Assembly (NCBI GenBank): GCA_020629935.1
Contig: JAHDCJ010000002.1
Coordinates: forward strand, 28,307 to 72,500
From: Saprospiraceae bacterium
GTDB taxonomy: Bacteria; Bacteroidota; Bacteroidia; Chitinophagales; Saprospiraceae
Length of the DNA: 44,194 bases
Direction of reading: 5' to 3'
Positions 7,359 through 15,744 of the stretch are shown piece by piece. Within the stretch, counting starts at the first letter, position 1. Each line of letters opens with the position of its first letter. The notes beneath the pieces were generated by a model that saw only the letters and a list, made by a program, of their open reading frames with translations, ran no database searches and was not told the DNA's origin. Made by a program: the position numbers and the translations under genes.

Positions 7359-9536
7359 CTATCGTCCAATGACGAGTTTATGCGTCTGTGTGATTTTTCC
7401 AGATCGCAATTGTAAAAAATAAACCCCACTAGGAAGTGCATTTCCTCTTTGATCTAATCCGTGCCAAGTCAAATTTAATTGACCTTGATTAATTAAAGAG
7501 CTAGCATCTAAAACGTCAACTATTTGTCCTACCGCATTGATAATTTGTACCTCTAAATCGTCTAAAATAAGATCATCAGGTAAATCAATTTCTACTGTAC
7601 AAAAATCACTAAACGGATTTGGAGAAATCTTAATTTCCGCGCCTAGATCATGGATGTTTTCTGTACTCGTACTTCCTCCTCCTGGCGTATAATTCCAACA
7701 AGCGATACAGGGTTCTGCACCGTTTTCTAAATCCAAGGCCAAAAATGCAGTATAGTTAGATAATACCCGTTCTTCAATACTGATTTCTATAATTTCCTCA
7801 ATATCTTGTTGTGAAGATACTTCGCTTTCTAAATCAAAAATATAGTTGCCATACCAAACTTCTCTACCTAAACTATCTGAAAGGTGAACGTCTAAAACAT
7901 CAATACTTTTTGTGTGGTTAATAAACCCATCATCGGTTATTGCATTAAACTCCGCCGTTAAAGGGATTTGACCTATATATCGTCCTACTTGTACAATCGG
8001 CTTATTATCGAAGAAGTCTTGTGAGGAATAAGGGTGTGTATATTCAAGAATGGAAAAACCAGAATCAAAATTTAGATTAAATTCGAAATCAAAAACACTA
8101 TAATCAAATTCCTCTGGCTCATAAAAAAGACTTAGACTTTGTTCTATATTCGGTGGGGTAGAATACTGTGAATAATCAATTAATTGTCCTTCCGACATGG
8201 AGGTAATATTCTCATAGAGTTGCCAATGTTGATAAGAGAGATAATAAATCATAGGCTCCGGATTAACCCAGAAAAATTGATCTGTTTGATAATTTAAAAT
8301 ATTGATGTTAGCAAGATCAAAGCCTGCATTTGATGCGATGATTTGACTTTGATCTTCAGCCATAGAACTATCAAAGTTGGTAGAACTTGTACAAAGTATA
8401 ACATCTGCACTATCTATATCTAGTGCAAGAAAATCAAGTCCTGTATTTAGTAAATCAACTACATGTGGATTTTCGTCTATCGTGTCAGGCAAAGTAGAAA
8501 AAAATACTTCTGCTTCCAATTTGTTTTTCCAACTTGTAGTCGATTGAACCACACCAGAAATATCGGTATACATCAAGCCAAATAGATCTTGGTCTTCCAT
8601 ATTTTCATCAATATATTGCTGGATATAATCAAGTATTTCTTCAAAAGAAAAAGAAGTTGAATTACTATCGTGATCAACTAAGAAAAGCACTTTTTCAACT
8701 TTAGGAGTAATTTCAAATTCTTCAGGGAAATAGACCACTTGATAAAATTTATCTAAGCTCGTATCATCTAATATGCTAACAAAAACTTGGTCATCAATCA
8801 ATGGAGAATCCATAGAGAAGTTTATATTTGGATATACATTGTTTAAAGGAACAGTCATTGTAAGTAGACTCCCATAAACAGGATCGGGTTCACTAACAAA
8901 AACACTATTGGGATAAAGTGTAATTCTTGGATTTTGCCAATTGGTATCGGGAAAAGTAATGATTCGAAAATGGGAGAGTTGAAGCGCAGAGGTCTGCAAA
9001 ATGTGCATAGGTAATGAAGTAATCACCTTCTCTTTAGTCCACTGTGTAGGAATTAAAAATGTGACCTTTACTTTTCGACTTCCATTGGCTGGCAAAGGAT
9101 ATACACGCAATTGATATCCGCCATCTGGTTTTCTATATAATAAGGACGGATCAGTATTGCGATCTACCACCTCTTCATAATTGGCTAAAGCTTCATAGTA
9201 CTCTAAAATATCTGCTTTAACAATAGTACTATCATCTAACATCCAAAGCCATGAATCCGTAACAATAGATCCTTCTGGTAAAGTGAAATTTAAAATCGCC
9301 TCTAGCCAAAAATCCCCCCAATGCTCAACCTCCGAACTTGAAATGGTAAGTACCATTCCGACCTCTGTATATGCGCCTTGAGGTTTTATTATAAAATCAG
9401 CCGCATTGATGTCTGCAGAATATTCATTCGCCCAAAATCCTGCGTCAGGATTTATTACAGTAAGCGAATTTTGCGCATTAACCGTTACCACAAGGCATAA
9501 CAATGCCATTTGAAAAAGCGTAAATAATTTTTTCAT
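7359..9536 (-). CDS. Secreted VIT-domain protein with T9SS type A sorting domain
   Basis: 725-aa secreted protein. Residues 1-21 are a signal peptide (MKKLFTLFQMALLCLVVTVNAQ). Residues about 45-200 resemble the vault/inter-alpha-trypsin (VIT) domain: a SEVEHWGDFWLEAILNFTLP strand pattern, then YEALANYEEVVDR and the RVYPLPANGSRKVKVTF segment. A von Willebrand A-like region follows (VEKVLFLVDHDSN), but its MIDAS-like site is not the canonical DxSxS, so metal binding is doubtful. The last 80 residues are a T9SS sorting domain (KISPNPFSDF...GVYFLQLRSGK...KLVIG), which predicts export across the outer membrane and surface attachment or release. The ligand is unknown. Confidence 0.8.
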   Translation of the reverse strand: MKKLFTLFQMALLCLVVTVNAQNSLTVINPDAGFWANEYSADINAADFIIKPQGAYTEVGMVLTISSSEVEHWGDFWLEAILNFTLPEGSIVTDSWLWMLDDSTIVKADILEYYEALANYEEVVDRNTDPSLLYRKPDGGYQLRVYPLPANGSRKVKVTFLIPTQWTKEKVITSLPMHILQTSALQLSHFRIITFPDTNWQNPRITLYPNSVFVSEPDPVYGSLLTMTVPLNNVYPNINFSMDSPLIDDQVFVSILDDTSLDKFYQVVYFPEEFEITPKVEKVLFLVDHDSNSTSFSFEEILDYIQQYIDENMEDQDLFGLMYTDISGVVQSTTSWKNKLEAEVFFSTLPDTIDENPHVVDLLNTGLDFLALDIDSADVILCTSSTNFDSSMAEDQSQIIASNAGFDLANINILNYQTDQFFWVNPEPMIYYLSYQHWQLYENITSMSEGQLIDYSQYSTPPNIEQSLSLFYEPEEFDYSVFDFEFNLNFDSGFSILEYTHPYSSQDFFDNKPIVQVGRYIGQIPLTAEFNAITDDGFINHTKSIDVLDVHLSDSLGREVWYGNYIFDLESEVSSQQDIEEIIEISIEERVLSNYTAFLALDLENGAEPCIACWNYTPGGGSTSTENIHDLGAEIKISPNPFSDFCTVEIDLPDDLILDDLEVQIINAVGQIVDVLDASSLINQGQLNLTWHGLDQRGNALPSGVYFLQLRSGKITQTHKLVIGR

Positions 9537-9649
9537 TTTTATAAAATTTTAATTGAAAAATATAATTGTATTCGACTTTTATTTTTGATTTAAATCCTGA
9601 TTCATACTACGTTTTTATTGTTACAGAAACTTGATTCAATCGTTGTTGT

Positions 9650-10843
9650 TTATAAATTGTTAAAATAATTTTCTAGCCTGCTATGTCTTAAGTCTATAAA
9701 GTTTATCATGATATTTATCTCATCTATAAAGTTGTTGTCATCATAATACCATTGATCATCAACTGACCAAAGTTCAAAGTTCTTTGCTACGGATTCACTA
9801 ATCTGCGCACTTTTTATTTGTATCCTTTGCTTTAATCCATCGGCACTCAAAATGTTTGCATGGTTTAATTCTTCCCATCGTTCTTTTAGGTTCGTTTTGT
9901 ACCAGTCAAATGCTAATAATCGGCGAAATAAAATAGATCGTTCCATAGTCAATGGTCGTTCATCTAAGTTTAATTCATTATCTCCATCACGGCCAAAACT
10001 ATGATCATAATCCCAAGGAGAAATCCTAATTGGTGTTTCATTATCGACTTTATACAAATAAAAGTTTTTCAATATCCCATCCCCATTATTTGAAATCAAT
10101 AACAGTAAATGCCAATCTATAATGTTTTCCAGATCAAAGATTTTTGAGAAATCATTTTCAAACACTAGATCATTGCTGGTAAGAATAAAATCTCGTACTC
10201 CTTCGATATAGTCTGTTTTATCTTCTATTTCAATTTTAGGATAAATTTGTTGATGAAAATTACTCCAGTCCTGAGGCGAAATGTTATCATAGCTTTCTCT
10301 AAATATAAGTGGCTCTTTAAATATCATAGCCAAGGAATCTGATCCATTTATCTTTAAACTAGACTTGTCTAATTTTTCCTTCATTACATAAAGACCATTA
10401 TAGACTCCATTGAGTTCCAATTCAATATATTGGCATTTTGAAGCGACATTGATATCATTCATGAGCGAAAATAATTCGTAAGACAACACGTGACGAAGAA
10501 AAGTTTTATCAATATAATTTGCATTCAATATCCAATCATCATCTTTGGGTAAATCAACGATTGCAATATCTGCACCCAAATCAATCTCATATGAATGTTT
10601 AGGAAATTGAATGGAATATCCACCTCTACGTTCTATTCTCCCATCGTATATAAATTGCACGTCGTTTTTTGTTTCATTAATTGTAATATTGATTTTCTCA
10701 TCTATGGGGATGGTACCTTCAAACTCAAGATTCAGGATATACTTGTTTAGAAGGCGTTGTTCTATTGGGATGATTTTTTCCTTATCACAGCTTATCACTG
10801 ACAAAAGAAAAATACACATAATGAACTTTGTGTAGCTTTTCAT
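9650..10843 (-). CDS. CotH kinase-family lipoprotein
   Basis: 397-aa lipoprotein. I chose the internal ATG (MKSYTKFIMCIFLLSVISC) because it starts a lipoprotein signal with Cys in a VISC lipobox. The longer ORF start at 10873 adds ten residues ahead of it. The body matches the CotH (spore coat protein H-like kinase) fold: PKHSYEIDL, LPKDDDWILNANYIDKTFLR, YIELELNGVYNGLYVMKEKLD and the acidic active-site segment ISPWDYDHSFGRDGD. CotH-type proteins are atypical kinases, shown for spore-coat proteins in Bacillus. In Bacteroidota they are usually extracytoplasmic and their substrates are unknown. The protein is probably anchored in a membrane facing the periplasm or outside. Confidence 0.78.
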   Translation of the reverse strand: MKSYTKFIMCIFLLSVISCDKEKIIPIEQRLLNKYILNLEFEGTIPIDEKINITINETKNDVQFIYDGRIERRGGYSIQFPKHSYEIDLGADIAIVDLPKDDDWILNANYIDKTFLRHVLSYELFSLMNDINVASKCQYIELELNGVYNGLYVMKEKLDKSSLKINGSDSLAMIFKEPLIFRESYDNISPQDWSNFHQQIYPKIEIEDKTDYIEGVRDFILTSNDLVFENDFSKIFDLENIIDWHLLLLISNNGDGILKNFYLYKVDNETPIRISPWDYDHSFGRDGDNELNLDERPLTMERSILFRRLLAFDWYKTNLKERWEELNHANILSADGLKQRIQIKSAQISESVAKNFELWSVDDQWYYDDNNFIDEINIMINFIDLRHSRLENYFNNL

Positions 10844-11338
10844 TATTATTGCTTTTGGGCCTTTTAGTATCAAACAAAAGGATTAAAATTTATCCATTTG
10901 AGGATCGCACAAGACATAGAAATGCCATATGAAATCGAACAAATAATTTTGTTGTTTCAATAAAAGTGTAATTTAAAAATGGTTATAATCGAAGAAACTA
11001 AAAGGGGGAGGGGGGAATTAATAATTTCTCATTAGTGTGGAAATTTCCATTCAAAAAAAAAGACACAGTAAATGAAAAATGCCCCTACCTTATCCATCAA
11101 ATTATGTTAAAATTATATTTGAACTAAAAATAAAAGGCAAATTTCCTACCTGGGAAGTTATTAAAACGTTAAAGCTATAGAATAACTTGGCGTTGTTTTT
11201 GAAAACACTTTATAATAGAGTAAATTAAATTGCAGACAATTTTAGAATACCCATTGTATTTACTGTTTTTTTAGCTTAAACTTGTCTTATATTTTAATCC
11301 TTTTAACCAATCACCAATTTTTTACCAAAACATTTACC
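10844..11338. other. Gene-free region between CotH gene and C-terminal protease gene
   Basis: About 495 bp between divergent genes with no credible ORF or RNA gene. It contains a pure G tract (GGGGGAGGGGGG, 11004-11015) and the palindrome GGAAATTTCC (11039-11048). No clear TAnnTTTG promoter was found in either direction. Confidence 0.5.
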
Positions 11339-12997
11339 ATGAAGAAGGTGCGTAGTTTTATATATAACCGAAAAAAGACAGTAGCTGCTTTTGCTATTGC
11401 AATAATGGGAGGCTTCTTTGTTTCCTCTGACTATAATAAATATTTTGAGATCGCTAAAAATCTTGAAATATTTGCCAATTTATATAAAGAAATTAATACC
11501 TACTACGTAGATGATGTAGATCCTGCAAAATTGATGCGCACAGGGGTAGATGCCATGCTCGAATCGCTTGACCCTTTTACTAATTATATTTCAGAAGCTG
11601 AAATTTCTGGTTTCCGACTACAAATTACAGGAAAATATGGAGGCATTGGTGCTTCTATTCGAAACGTAGGTGAACGGGTGATCATCACCGAACCTTATGA
11701 AGACTTTCCAGCTCATAAAGCAGGCTTATTAGCGGGTGATGAAATCTTAATGATCAATGGAAAATCGGCTATAGGTAAAACAACGAAAGAAGTAAGTAAT
11801 GTGCTAAAAGGTGGGGCGGGTGATGAAGTAGAGTTGACGATTAAACGACCTGGTGAAGATAAAAAAATGAACTTCAAAGTCACCCGAGAAGAAATTCGTA
11901 TTCCCAATGTACCTTACTTTGGAATGGCCGATGAAAAAACTGCCTACATCAATCTAACAACCTTTACTGAAAATGCAGGTAAAAATGTAGCCAACGCATT
12001 GAAAGAATTGAAAAATGAAAACGAAGTGGAGCAAGTGATTCTTGACCTTCGAGGAAATGGTGGCGGTCTTTTAAGAGAAGCCATTAATCTTTGTAACGTA
12101 TTTATTCCAGAGGGACAAAATATTGTCACCACAAAAGGAAAGATTAAAGATTGGGATAAAAATTATAAAACGCTTAATAAACCTGTAGATTTAGATATCC
12201 CATTGGCTATTTTAATTAATAAAAGCTCTGCTTCTGCCTCTGAAATCGTTTCTGGTGTACTACAAGATTTAGATCGAGGAGTCGTAATCGGACAAAAGTC
12301 TTATGGAAAAGGCCTGGTTCAAAATACTAGAGACGTAGGTTACAATTCTAAAGTGAAATTAACCACTGCAAAATACTATATCGCAAGCGGACGATGTATT
12401 CAGTCTGTTCAATATAAGGATGGAGAACCTGTTGAAATTTCGGATTCTTTAAAAACACCATTTAAAACCAAAAGTGGACGGACCGTTTATGATGGTGGTG
12501 GAATTGATCCAGATGTAAAAGTAGGTAATGATAAACTTGGTTTAATCACCCAAACACTGCTTGCTAAAAATCACATTTTTGACTATGCCACAGAATATCG
12601 CTTAAAGCATCCTACTATAGCCGAACCGCAAGATTATAACTTTACGGATGCAGACTATGCCGATTTTAAACGTTTCTTAGCAGGACGGTCTTATGACTAC
12701 GAAACACAAAGCGAGAAACAATTAGAAAAATTAGTGGAAAAAGCTAAAAAAGAAAAATATTATTCAGCAATGGAAACTTCTATTAATGAAATGAAACAAC
12801 GTATTAAAAATGAAAAAACACGTGATTTAGATACCTATAAAAAAGAAATCACTTATTTTTTAGAACAAGAAATCGTTACCCGATATTATTTTGCTAAAGG
12901 TAGAATTCAATCTACAATGGATACGGATCCAGAAATTAAAGAAGCACTTCGTATTTTGGCTAATCCAACAGAGTATAAAAAGATCTTAGGAAAATAA
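11339..12997 (+). CDS. C-terminal processing peptidase (S41, PDZ)
   Basis: Ser/Lys-dyad protease of the CtpA/Prc family that trims or degrades periplasmic proteins from the C-terminus. I chose the ATG at 11339 (MKKVRSFIYN), since the track start is an upstream TTG. Residues about 15-32 form an N-terminal membrane/signal segment (TVAAFAIAIMGGFFVSS). A PDZ domain lies at about 80-165 (IGASIRNVGE...AGLLAGDEILMINGKS). The S41 core has NKSSASASEIVSG, with predicted nucleophile Ser299, and GQKSYGKGLVQ, with predicted base Lys324, exactly 25 residues later as in known CTPs. The C-terminus is a charged helical extension. The 552-aa length is typical of Bacteroidota S41A proteases. Confidence 0.93.
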   Translation: MKKVRSFIYNRKKTVAAFAIAIMGGFFVSSDYNKYFEIAKNLEIFANLYKEINTYYVDDVDPAKLMRTGVDAMLESLDPFTNYISEAEISGFRLQITGKYGGIGASIRNVGERVIITEPYEDFPAHKAGLLAGDEILMINGKSAIGKTTKEVSNVLKGGAGDEVELTIKRPGEDKKMNFKVTREEIRIPNVPYFGMADEKTAYINLTTFTENAGKNVANALKELKNENEVEQVILDLRGNGGGLLREAINLCNVFIPEGQNIVTTKGKIKDWDKNYKTLNKPVDLDIPLAILINKSSASASEIVSGVLQDLDRGVVIGQKSYGKGLVQNTRDVGYNSKVKLTTAKYYIASGRCIQSVQYKDGEPVEISDSLKTPFKTKSGRTVYDGGGIDPDVKVGNDKLGLITQTLLAKNHIFDYATEYRLKHPTIAEPQDYNFTDADYADFKRFLAGRSYDYETQSEKQLEKLVEKAKKEKYYSAMETSINEMKQRIKNEKTRDLDTYKKEITYFLEQEIVTRYYFAKGRIQSTMDTDPEIKEALRILANPTEYKKILGK

Positions 12998-13023
12998 TAA
13001 TTCGAGATTAAAAAATATTTTTT

Positions 13024-13061
13024 AAAGCGGTGTAAATCATTAAATTTGCACCGCTTTTATT
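13024..13061 (+). terminator. Terminator of the S41 protease gene abutting tsaB
   Basis: 14-bp stem AAAGCGGTGTAAAT / ATTTGCACCGCTTT with one T-G wobble and a 6-nt loop, then TTTTATT... It ends only about 4 nt before the tsaB ATG. The right arm also holds TAAATTTG (13041-13048), a match to the -7 promoter motif. Confidence 0.75.
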
Positions 13062-13745
13062 ATGGGACTAATCTTAAATATCGATACCGCTACTTCGAAT
13101 TGTTCGATCGCACTTGGACTAAAAGGAAAAGAAATTGCTTTCTCCGAAGCAAAAGAAGTCATGTCGCATGCCTCCAAATTAACCGTTTTAATCCAAGACC
13201 TTATCAAGGAAAATAAGTTGAAACTATCAGACCTCGATGCGGTGGCGGTCTCTTCAGGTCCTGGTTCGTACACGGGTCTTCGAATTGGTACTTCTGTAGC
13301 TAAAGGGCTTTGTTATGCATTAAATATCCCTCTTATTGCGGTAAGTACATTAGAAGCGTTGGCCTATGCAAGTCATCAATTAGCCCCAAATGAGGATCAC
13401 TTTTGTATTCCGCTCTTAGACGCTAGACGAATGGAAGTTTATACCGCAGTTTTTGACGGAACAACAAAAATTGAAAAAGATCACGCTAAAATTATAGACG
13501 AATTAAGTTTTAAAAAATACATTGATTCTAATAAAAAAATTATTTTTTCTGGGAACGCTCAAGAAAAATGTAAACCCGTTTTAACACATCCATCCTTCCA
13601 TTATACGTCCGTGGTATCTAGTGCCTCACACTTGATTGCCCTATCTTGGAAGCATTTTCAAAACCAAAAAATGGAGGAAATGGCCTATTTTACGCCATTC
13701 TACCTTAAACCTCCCAATATTACGACCAAGAAAAAAAATATTTAA
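13062..13745 (+). CDS. tsaB: tRNA threonylcarbamoyladenosine biosynthesis protein TsaB
   Basis: Cytoplasmic ASKHA-fold partner of TsaD, needed for the t6A modification at A37 of ANN-decoding tRNAs. The 227-aa protein starts MGLILNIDTATSNCSIAL (phosphate-1-like loop) and has the family block VAVSSGPGSYTGLRIGTSVAKGL at about residues 65-87 and the DARRMEVYTAVF segment. Length and motifs are normal. The ATG lies directly behind the terminator of the upstream protease gene, which leaves almost no leader if tsaB has its own promoter. Confidence 0.93.
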   Translation: MGLILNIDTATSNCSIALGLKGKEIAFSEAKEVMSHASKLTVLIQDLIKENKLKLSDLDAVAVSSGPGSYTGLRIGTSVAKGLCYALNIPLIAVSTLEALAYASHQLAPNEDHFCIPLLDARRMEVYTAVFDGTTKIEKDHAKIIDELSFKKYIDSNKKIIFSGNAQEKCKPVLTHPSFHYTSVVSSASHLIALSWKHFQNQKMEEMAYFTPFYLKPPNITTKKKNI

Positions 13746-13843
13746 ATATTTGAAACATTCTTATTATGAGTGGCGTATCAATATTTGTATTTATTATATG
13801 AAAGTGGGCTTTTTTGACCATTTTTTTAAAATTGTGACAGATC

Positions 13844-13895
13844 AATAATTTCATTTCGGCATTATTTTTGCTGAATTGTATTAGTTGAAATTATT
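13844..13895 (+). promoter_or_regulatory. Promoter with flanking inverted repeat upstream of first ArsR-like gene
   Basis: TATTTTTG (TAnnTTTG) at 13863-13870 is bracketed by perfect 10-bp inverted arms AATAATTTCA (13844-13853) and TGAAATTATT (13886-13895). This is an operator-like layout ahead of a winged-helix repressor gene. Confidence 0.4.
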
Positions 13896-13927
13896 AATCA
13901 ATAGAACTTGCATAAAAAAACTAAATT

Positions 13928-14266
13928 ATGAGGAAGCAAAAAAATGAAACAATTGTGCTCAAAAAGATGAAGAACAATGTACATCTTGATTATGCTGAAC
14001 TCCGCAAAGCCGTGTTGGTTTTACGAGCAGTAAATCATAAACTTCGTCAATCGGTAATCGATTTACTTGAAGAACAAGATAAAATGACGGTAACAGATAT
14101 TTATATCAAACTTCGTCTTGAGCAATCTGTGGCTTCACAACATCTTGCTATTTTAAGAAGAGCTGGTGTGGTTATTACAGAAAGACAAGGTAAGTTTATC
14201 TATTATTCTTTAGATAAAGATCGCCTTAATCAAATTAGCCGTCTTGTTGAAGAACTTGCGGGATAA
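13928..14266 (+). CDS. ArsR-like winged-helix transcriptional regulator (copy 1)
   Basis: 112-aa ArsR-type winged helix-turn-helix DNA-binding protein. After a basic N-terminus it has ELRKAVLVLRAVNHKLRQSVIDLLEEQ (helices 1-2), the MTVTDIYIKLRLEQSVASQHLAIL recognition helix region and the wing RAGVVITERQGKFIYYSL. No cysteine or obvious metal-binding set is present, so it is unlikely to sense arsenic or heavy metals in the classic way. It is a clear paralogue of the next gene. It could be an autorepressor, and the sensed signal is unknown. A strong terminator follows, so the two copies are separate transcription units. Confidence 0.88.
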   Translation: MRKQKNETIVLKKMKNNVHLDYAELRKAVLVLRAVNHKLRQSVIDLLEEQDKMTVTDIYIKLRLEQSVASQHLAILRRAGVVITERQGKFIYYSLDKDRLNQISRLVEELAG

Positions 14267-14321
14267 TTTACGAAAGGACCAAACAAAAACAGATCCAGAG
14301 CAAATTGTTTTGCTAAAAAAT

Positions 14322-14358
14322 AAAAGTGCCAAGCTATTTAGCCGAGCACTTTTTTTTT
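14322..14358 (+). terminator. Intrinsic terminator of ArsR-like copy 1
   Basis: AAAGTGC / GCACTTT outer stem with an inner GCT/AGC pair, followed by a run of about 9 T. Confidence 0.8.
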
Positions 14359-14526
14359 GTCTAGGTTAAAAAAAACAGCTTAAAATAGCGATAAATTTGT
14401 TTTTTTACTGGTTTTTATTTAACTGAATAATAGCGATTTATGTACGGTTTTTGGCGATTTCAAATGTAATACCTGCCGAAAACCATGTCACGAAAAAACA
14501 AAAAATGAGGTTTAATTAGAGCCGGT

Positions 14527-14559
14527 CAATATATAAATTAGTACTTTATTTATATATTG
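14527..14559. promoter_or_regulatory. 33-bp perfect inverted repeat, candidate operator
   Basis: CAATATATAAAT - 9 nt (TAGTACTTT) - ATTTATATATTG: two perfect 12-bp arms around an AGTACT centre, 128 bp upstream of the second regulator. The size and AT-rich dyad fit an ArsR-family dimer site. That assignment is inference. Confidence 0.5.
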
Positions 14560-14686
14560 CAGGTTAATTTAAAGCAATATGTAAAAGGCTAAAATCACAG
14601 AACTTTAAATTAAAACCCAATCCTTTACCCTTATGAAAACCAACTAAGGAAAAGGAACCAATTTTTTAAAATTAAATAAAAGGCTT

Positions 14687-14998
14687 ATGAGAAAGGCAAA
14701 GGTCATGATTGACAATGATAGGCTACAGGTGTCTGTAGAAATCCTAAGAGCGTTAGCGCATCCTTTAAGAATGCAAATTTTAGAGTTTATTGACCAGAAC
14801 GAAGAAATTAATGTTAACAAAATTTACAATACATTAAAACTCGAACAATCAATTACTTCACAGCATTTAAGAATTCTACGATTAGCAGGTATTGTTGAAA
14901 CAAGTAGAAACGGAAAATTCATCTATTACAAAATTGATTATAGTAAAGTGAGACATGTGGTTTCCTCTATTAATCGTTTCCTAGAAGATGATAAATAA
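14687..14998 (+). CDS. ArsR-like winged-helix transcriptional regulator (copy 2)
   Basis: 103-aa paralogue of the preceding regulator. It has the same layout: SVEILRALAHPLRMQILEFIDQ (the conserved L.HP.R..IL block of ArsR proteins), VNKIYNTLKLEQSITSQHLRIL as the recognition helix and SRNGKFIYYKIDYSKV as wing plus dimerisation helix. It also lacks cysteines. A 33-bp perfect inverted repeat lies upstream and a strong terminator downstream. Its target genes cannot be told from the window. Confidence 0.9.
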   Translation: MRKAKVMIDNDRLQVSVEILRALAHPLRMQILEFIDQNEEINVNKIYNTLKLEQSITSQHLRILRLAGIVETSRNGKFIYYKIDYSKVRHVVSSINRFLEDDK

Positions 14999-15012
14999 CG
15001 TGAAAGAATCAT

Positions 15013-15049
15013 AAAAAAAGCGTACTTAATTATTAAGTACGCTTTTTTT
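15013..15049. terminator. Bidirectional terminator between ArsR-like copy 2 and lspA
   Basis: Nearly perfect palindrome AAAAAAAGCGTACTTAAT-T-ATTAAGTACGCTTTTTTT. It serves the + strand regulator and the convergent - strand lspA, whose stop codon it touches. Confidence 0.9.
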
Positions 15050-15719
15050 ATATCTCACCAATTACATGTTCTCCTGGTGGTACTAATTTCTCATGAACCT
15101 CACGGAGTTCAAATCCTTCTCCAGAGAAAAAACGATTGTGATATATTAATATGGAAATCACACCTAAAGACACCGAAATATCGGCAATGTTAAAAATAGA
15201 ATTGAAAAATTTTAAATAACGACCACCCCAAAAAGGAACCCAATCAGGCAAATAACCTTCAAAAACGGGTAAATAGAACATATCTACTACATGACCCATT
15301 AAAAAGCCTGTATAACCGCCTCCAGAAGGCATAAACTGGGCAATGGTATGAAAACTCGAAGAAAAGAAAATTCCATAAAAAACGGAATCCATTATATTGC
15401 CCAATGCTCCAGCTAAAATCAAGGATAAAGAAATTATTAAACCCTTATGTGCCTTGCGTTTTATTAACAAACGAATAATATAAACTAAAACAGCAGCAGC
15501 AATTATTCGAAAAATACTTAACAATATTTTACCCGTATCTCCTCCTAAAGAAATACCAAATGCCATCCCGTCATTTTCCGTAAATCGTAAACGAAACCAA
15601 GAGCCTATTAGCGGAATCTCCGATTCTAAGACCATAGTGAGCTTTACATATATTTTTAAAGCCTGATCTAAAAATAGAACACTTAATACAATAAGAATTA
15701 CAAGGGTGCTTTTTTTCAC
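15048..15719 (-). CDS. lspA: Lipoprotein signal peptidase (signal peptidase II)
   Basis: Inner-membrane aspartyl protease that cleaves prolipoprotein signal peptides. Motifs: an N-terminal membrane helix with the LFLDQALK block, the FTENDGMAFG box, GNIMDSVFYG with the first catalytic Asp region, GHVVDMFYL, and FNIADISVSLG with the second catalytic Asp region. It is longer than enterobacterial LspA because of a loop (SSSFHTIAQFMPSGGGYT) and a C-terminal tail, as in other Bacteroidota. The track start at 15770 is a TTG overlapping the upstream gene. I prefer the GTG at 15719 (reads MKKSTLVILIVL), where the membrane helix begins, but the longer form is possible. It is cotranscribed with the DksA-like gene. 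Confidence 0.92.
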   Translation of the reverse strand: MKKSTLVILIVLSVLFLDQALKIYVKLTMVLESEIPLIGSWFRLRFTENDGMAFGISLGGDTGKILLSIFRIIAAAVLVYIIRLLIKRKAHKGLIISLSLILAGALGNIMDSVFYGIFFSSSFHTIAQFMPSGGGYTGFLMGHVVDMFYLPVFEGYLPDWVPFWGGRYLKFFNSIFNIADISVSLGVISILIYHNRFFSGEGFELREVHEKLVPPGEHVIGEI

Positions 15720-15744
15720 TATTATGTTAGGACCAACGATGTGA

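Larger units (their letters stand above)
14267..14686 (+). other. Gene-free region between the two ArsR-like genes
   Basis: 420 bp with no gene. It holds the terminator of copy 1, an imperfect inverted repeat (GGTTTTTGGC at 14446-14455 / GCCGAAAACC at 14475-14484), a 7-codon micro-ORF (MSRKNKK, about 14484-14510), the perfect palindrome at 14527-14559 and the leader of copy 2. Confidence 0.6.

Noticed and set aside
11004-11015. G-quadruplex at GGGGGAGGGGGG
   Set aside because: Only two long G runs exist, so a stable four-tract structure is doubtful. It may be just a short homopolymer-like tract.
13636-13848. 70-aa + strand ORF at the tsaB end
   Set aside because: It overlaps the tsaB C-terminus out of frame and has no support.
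14484-14510. Seven-codon leader peptide MSRKNKK before ArsR copy 2
   Set aside because: No ribosome-binding site, no attenuator pairing and no informative codon run were seen.
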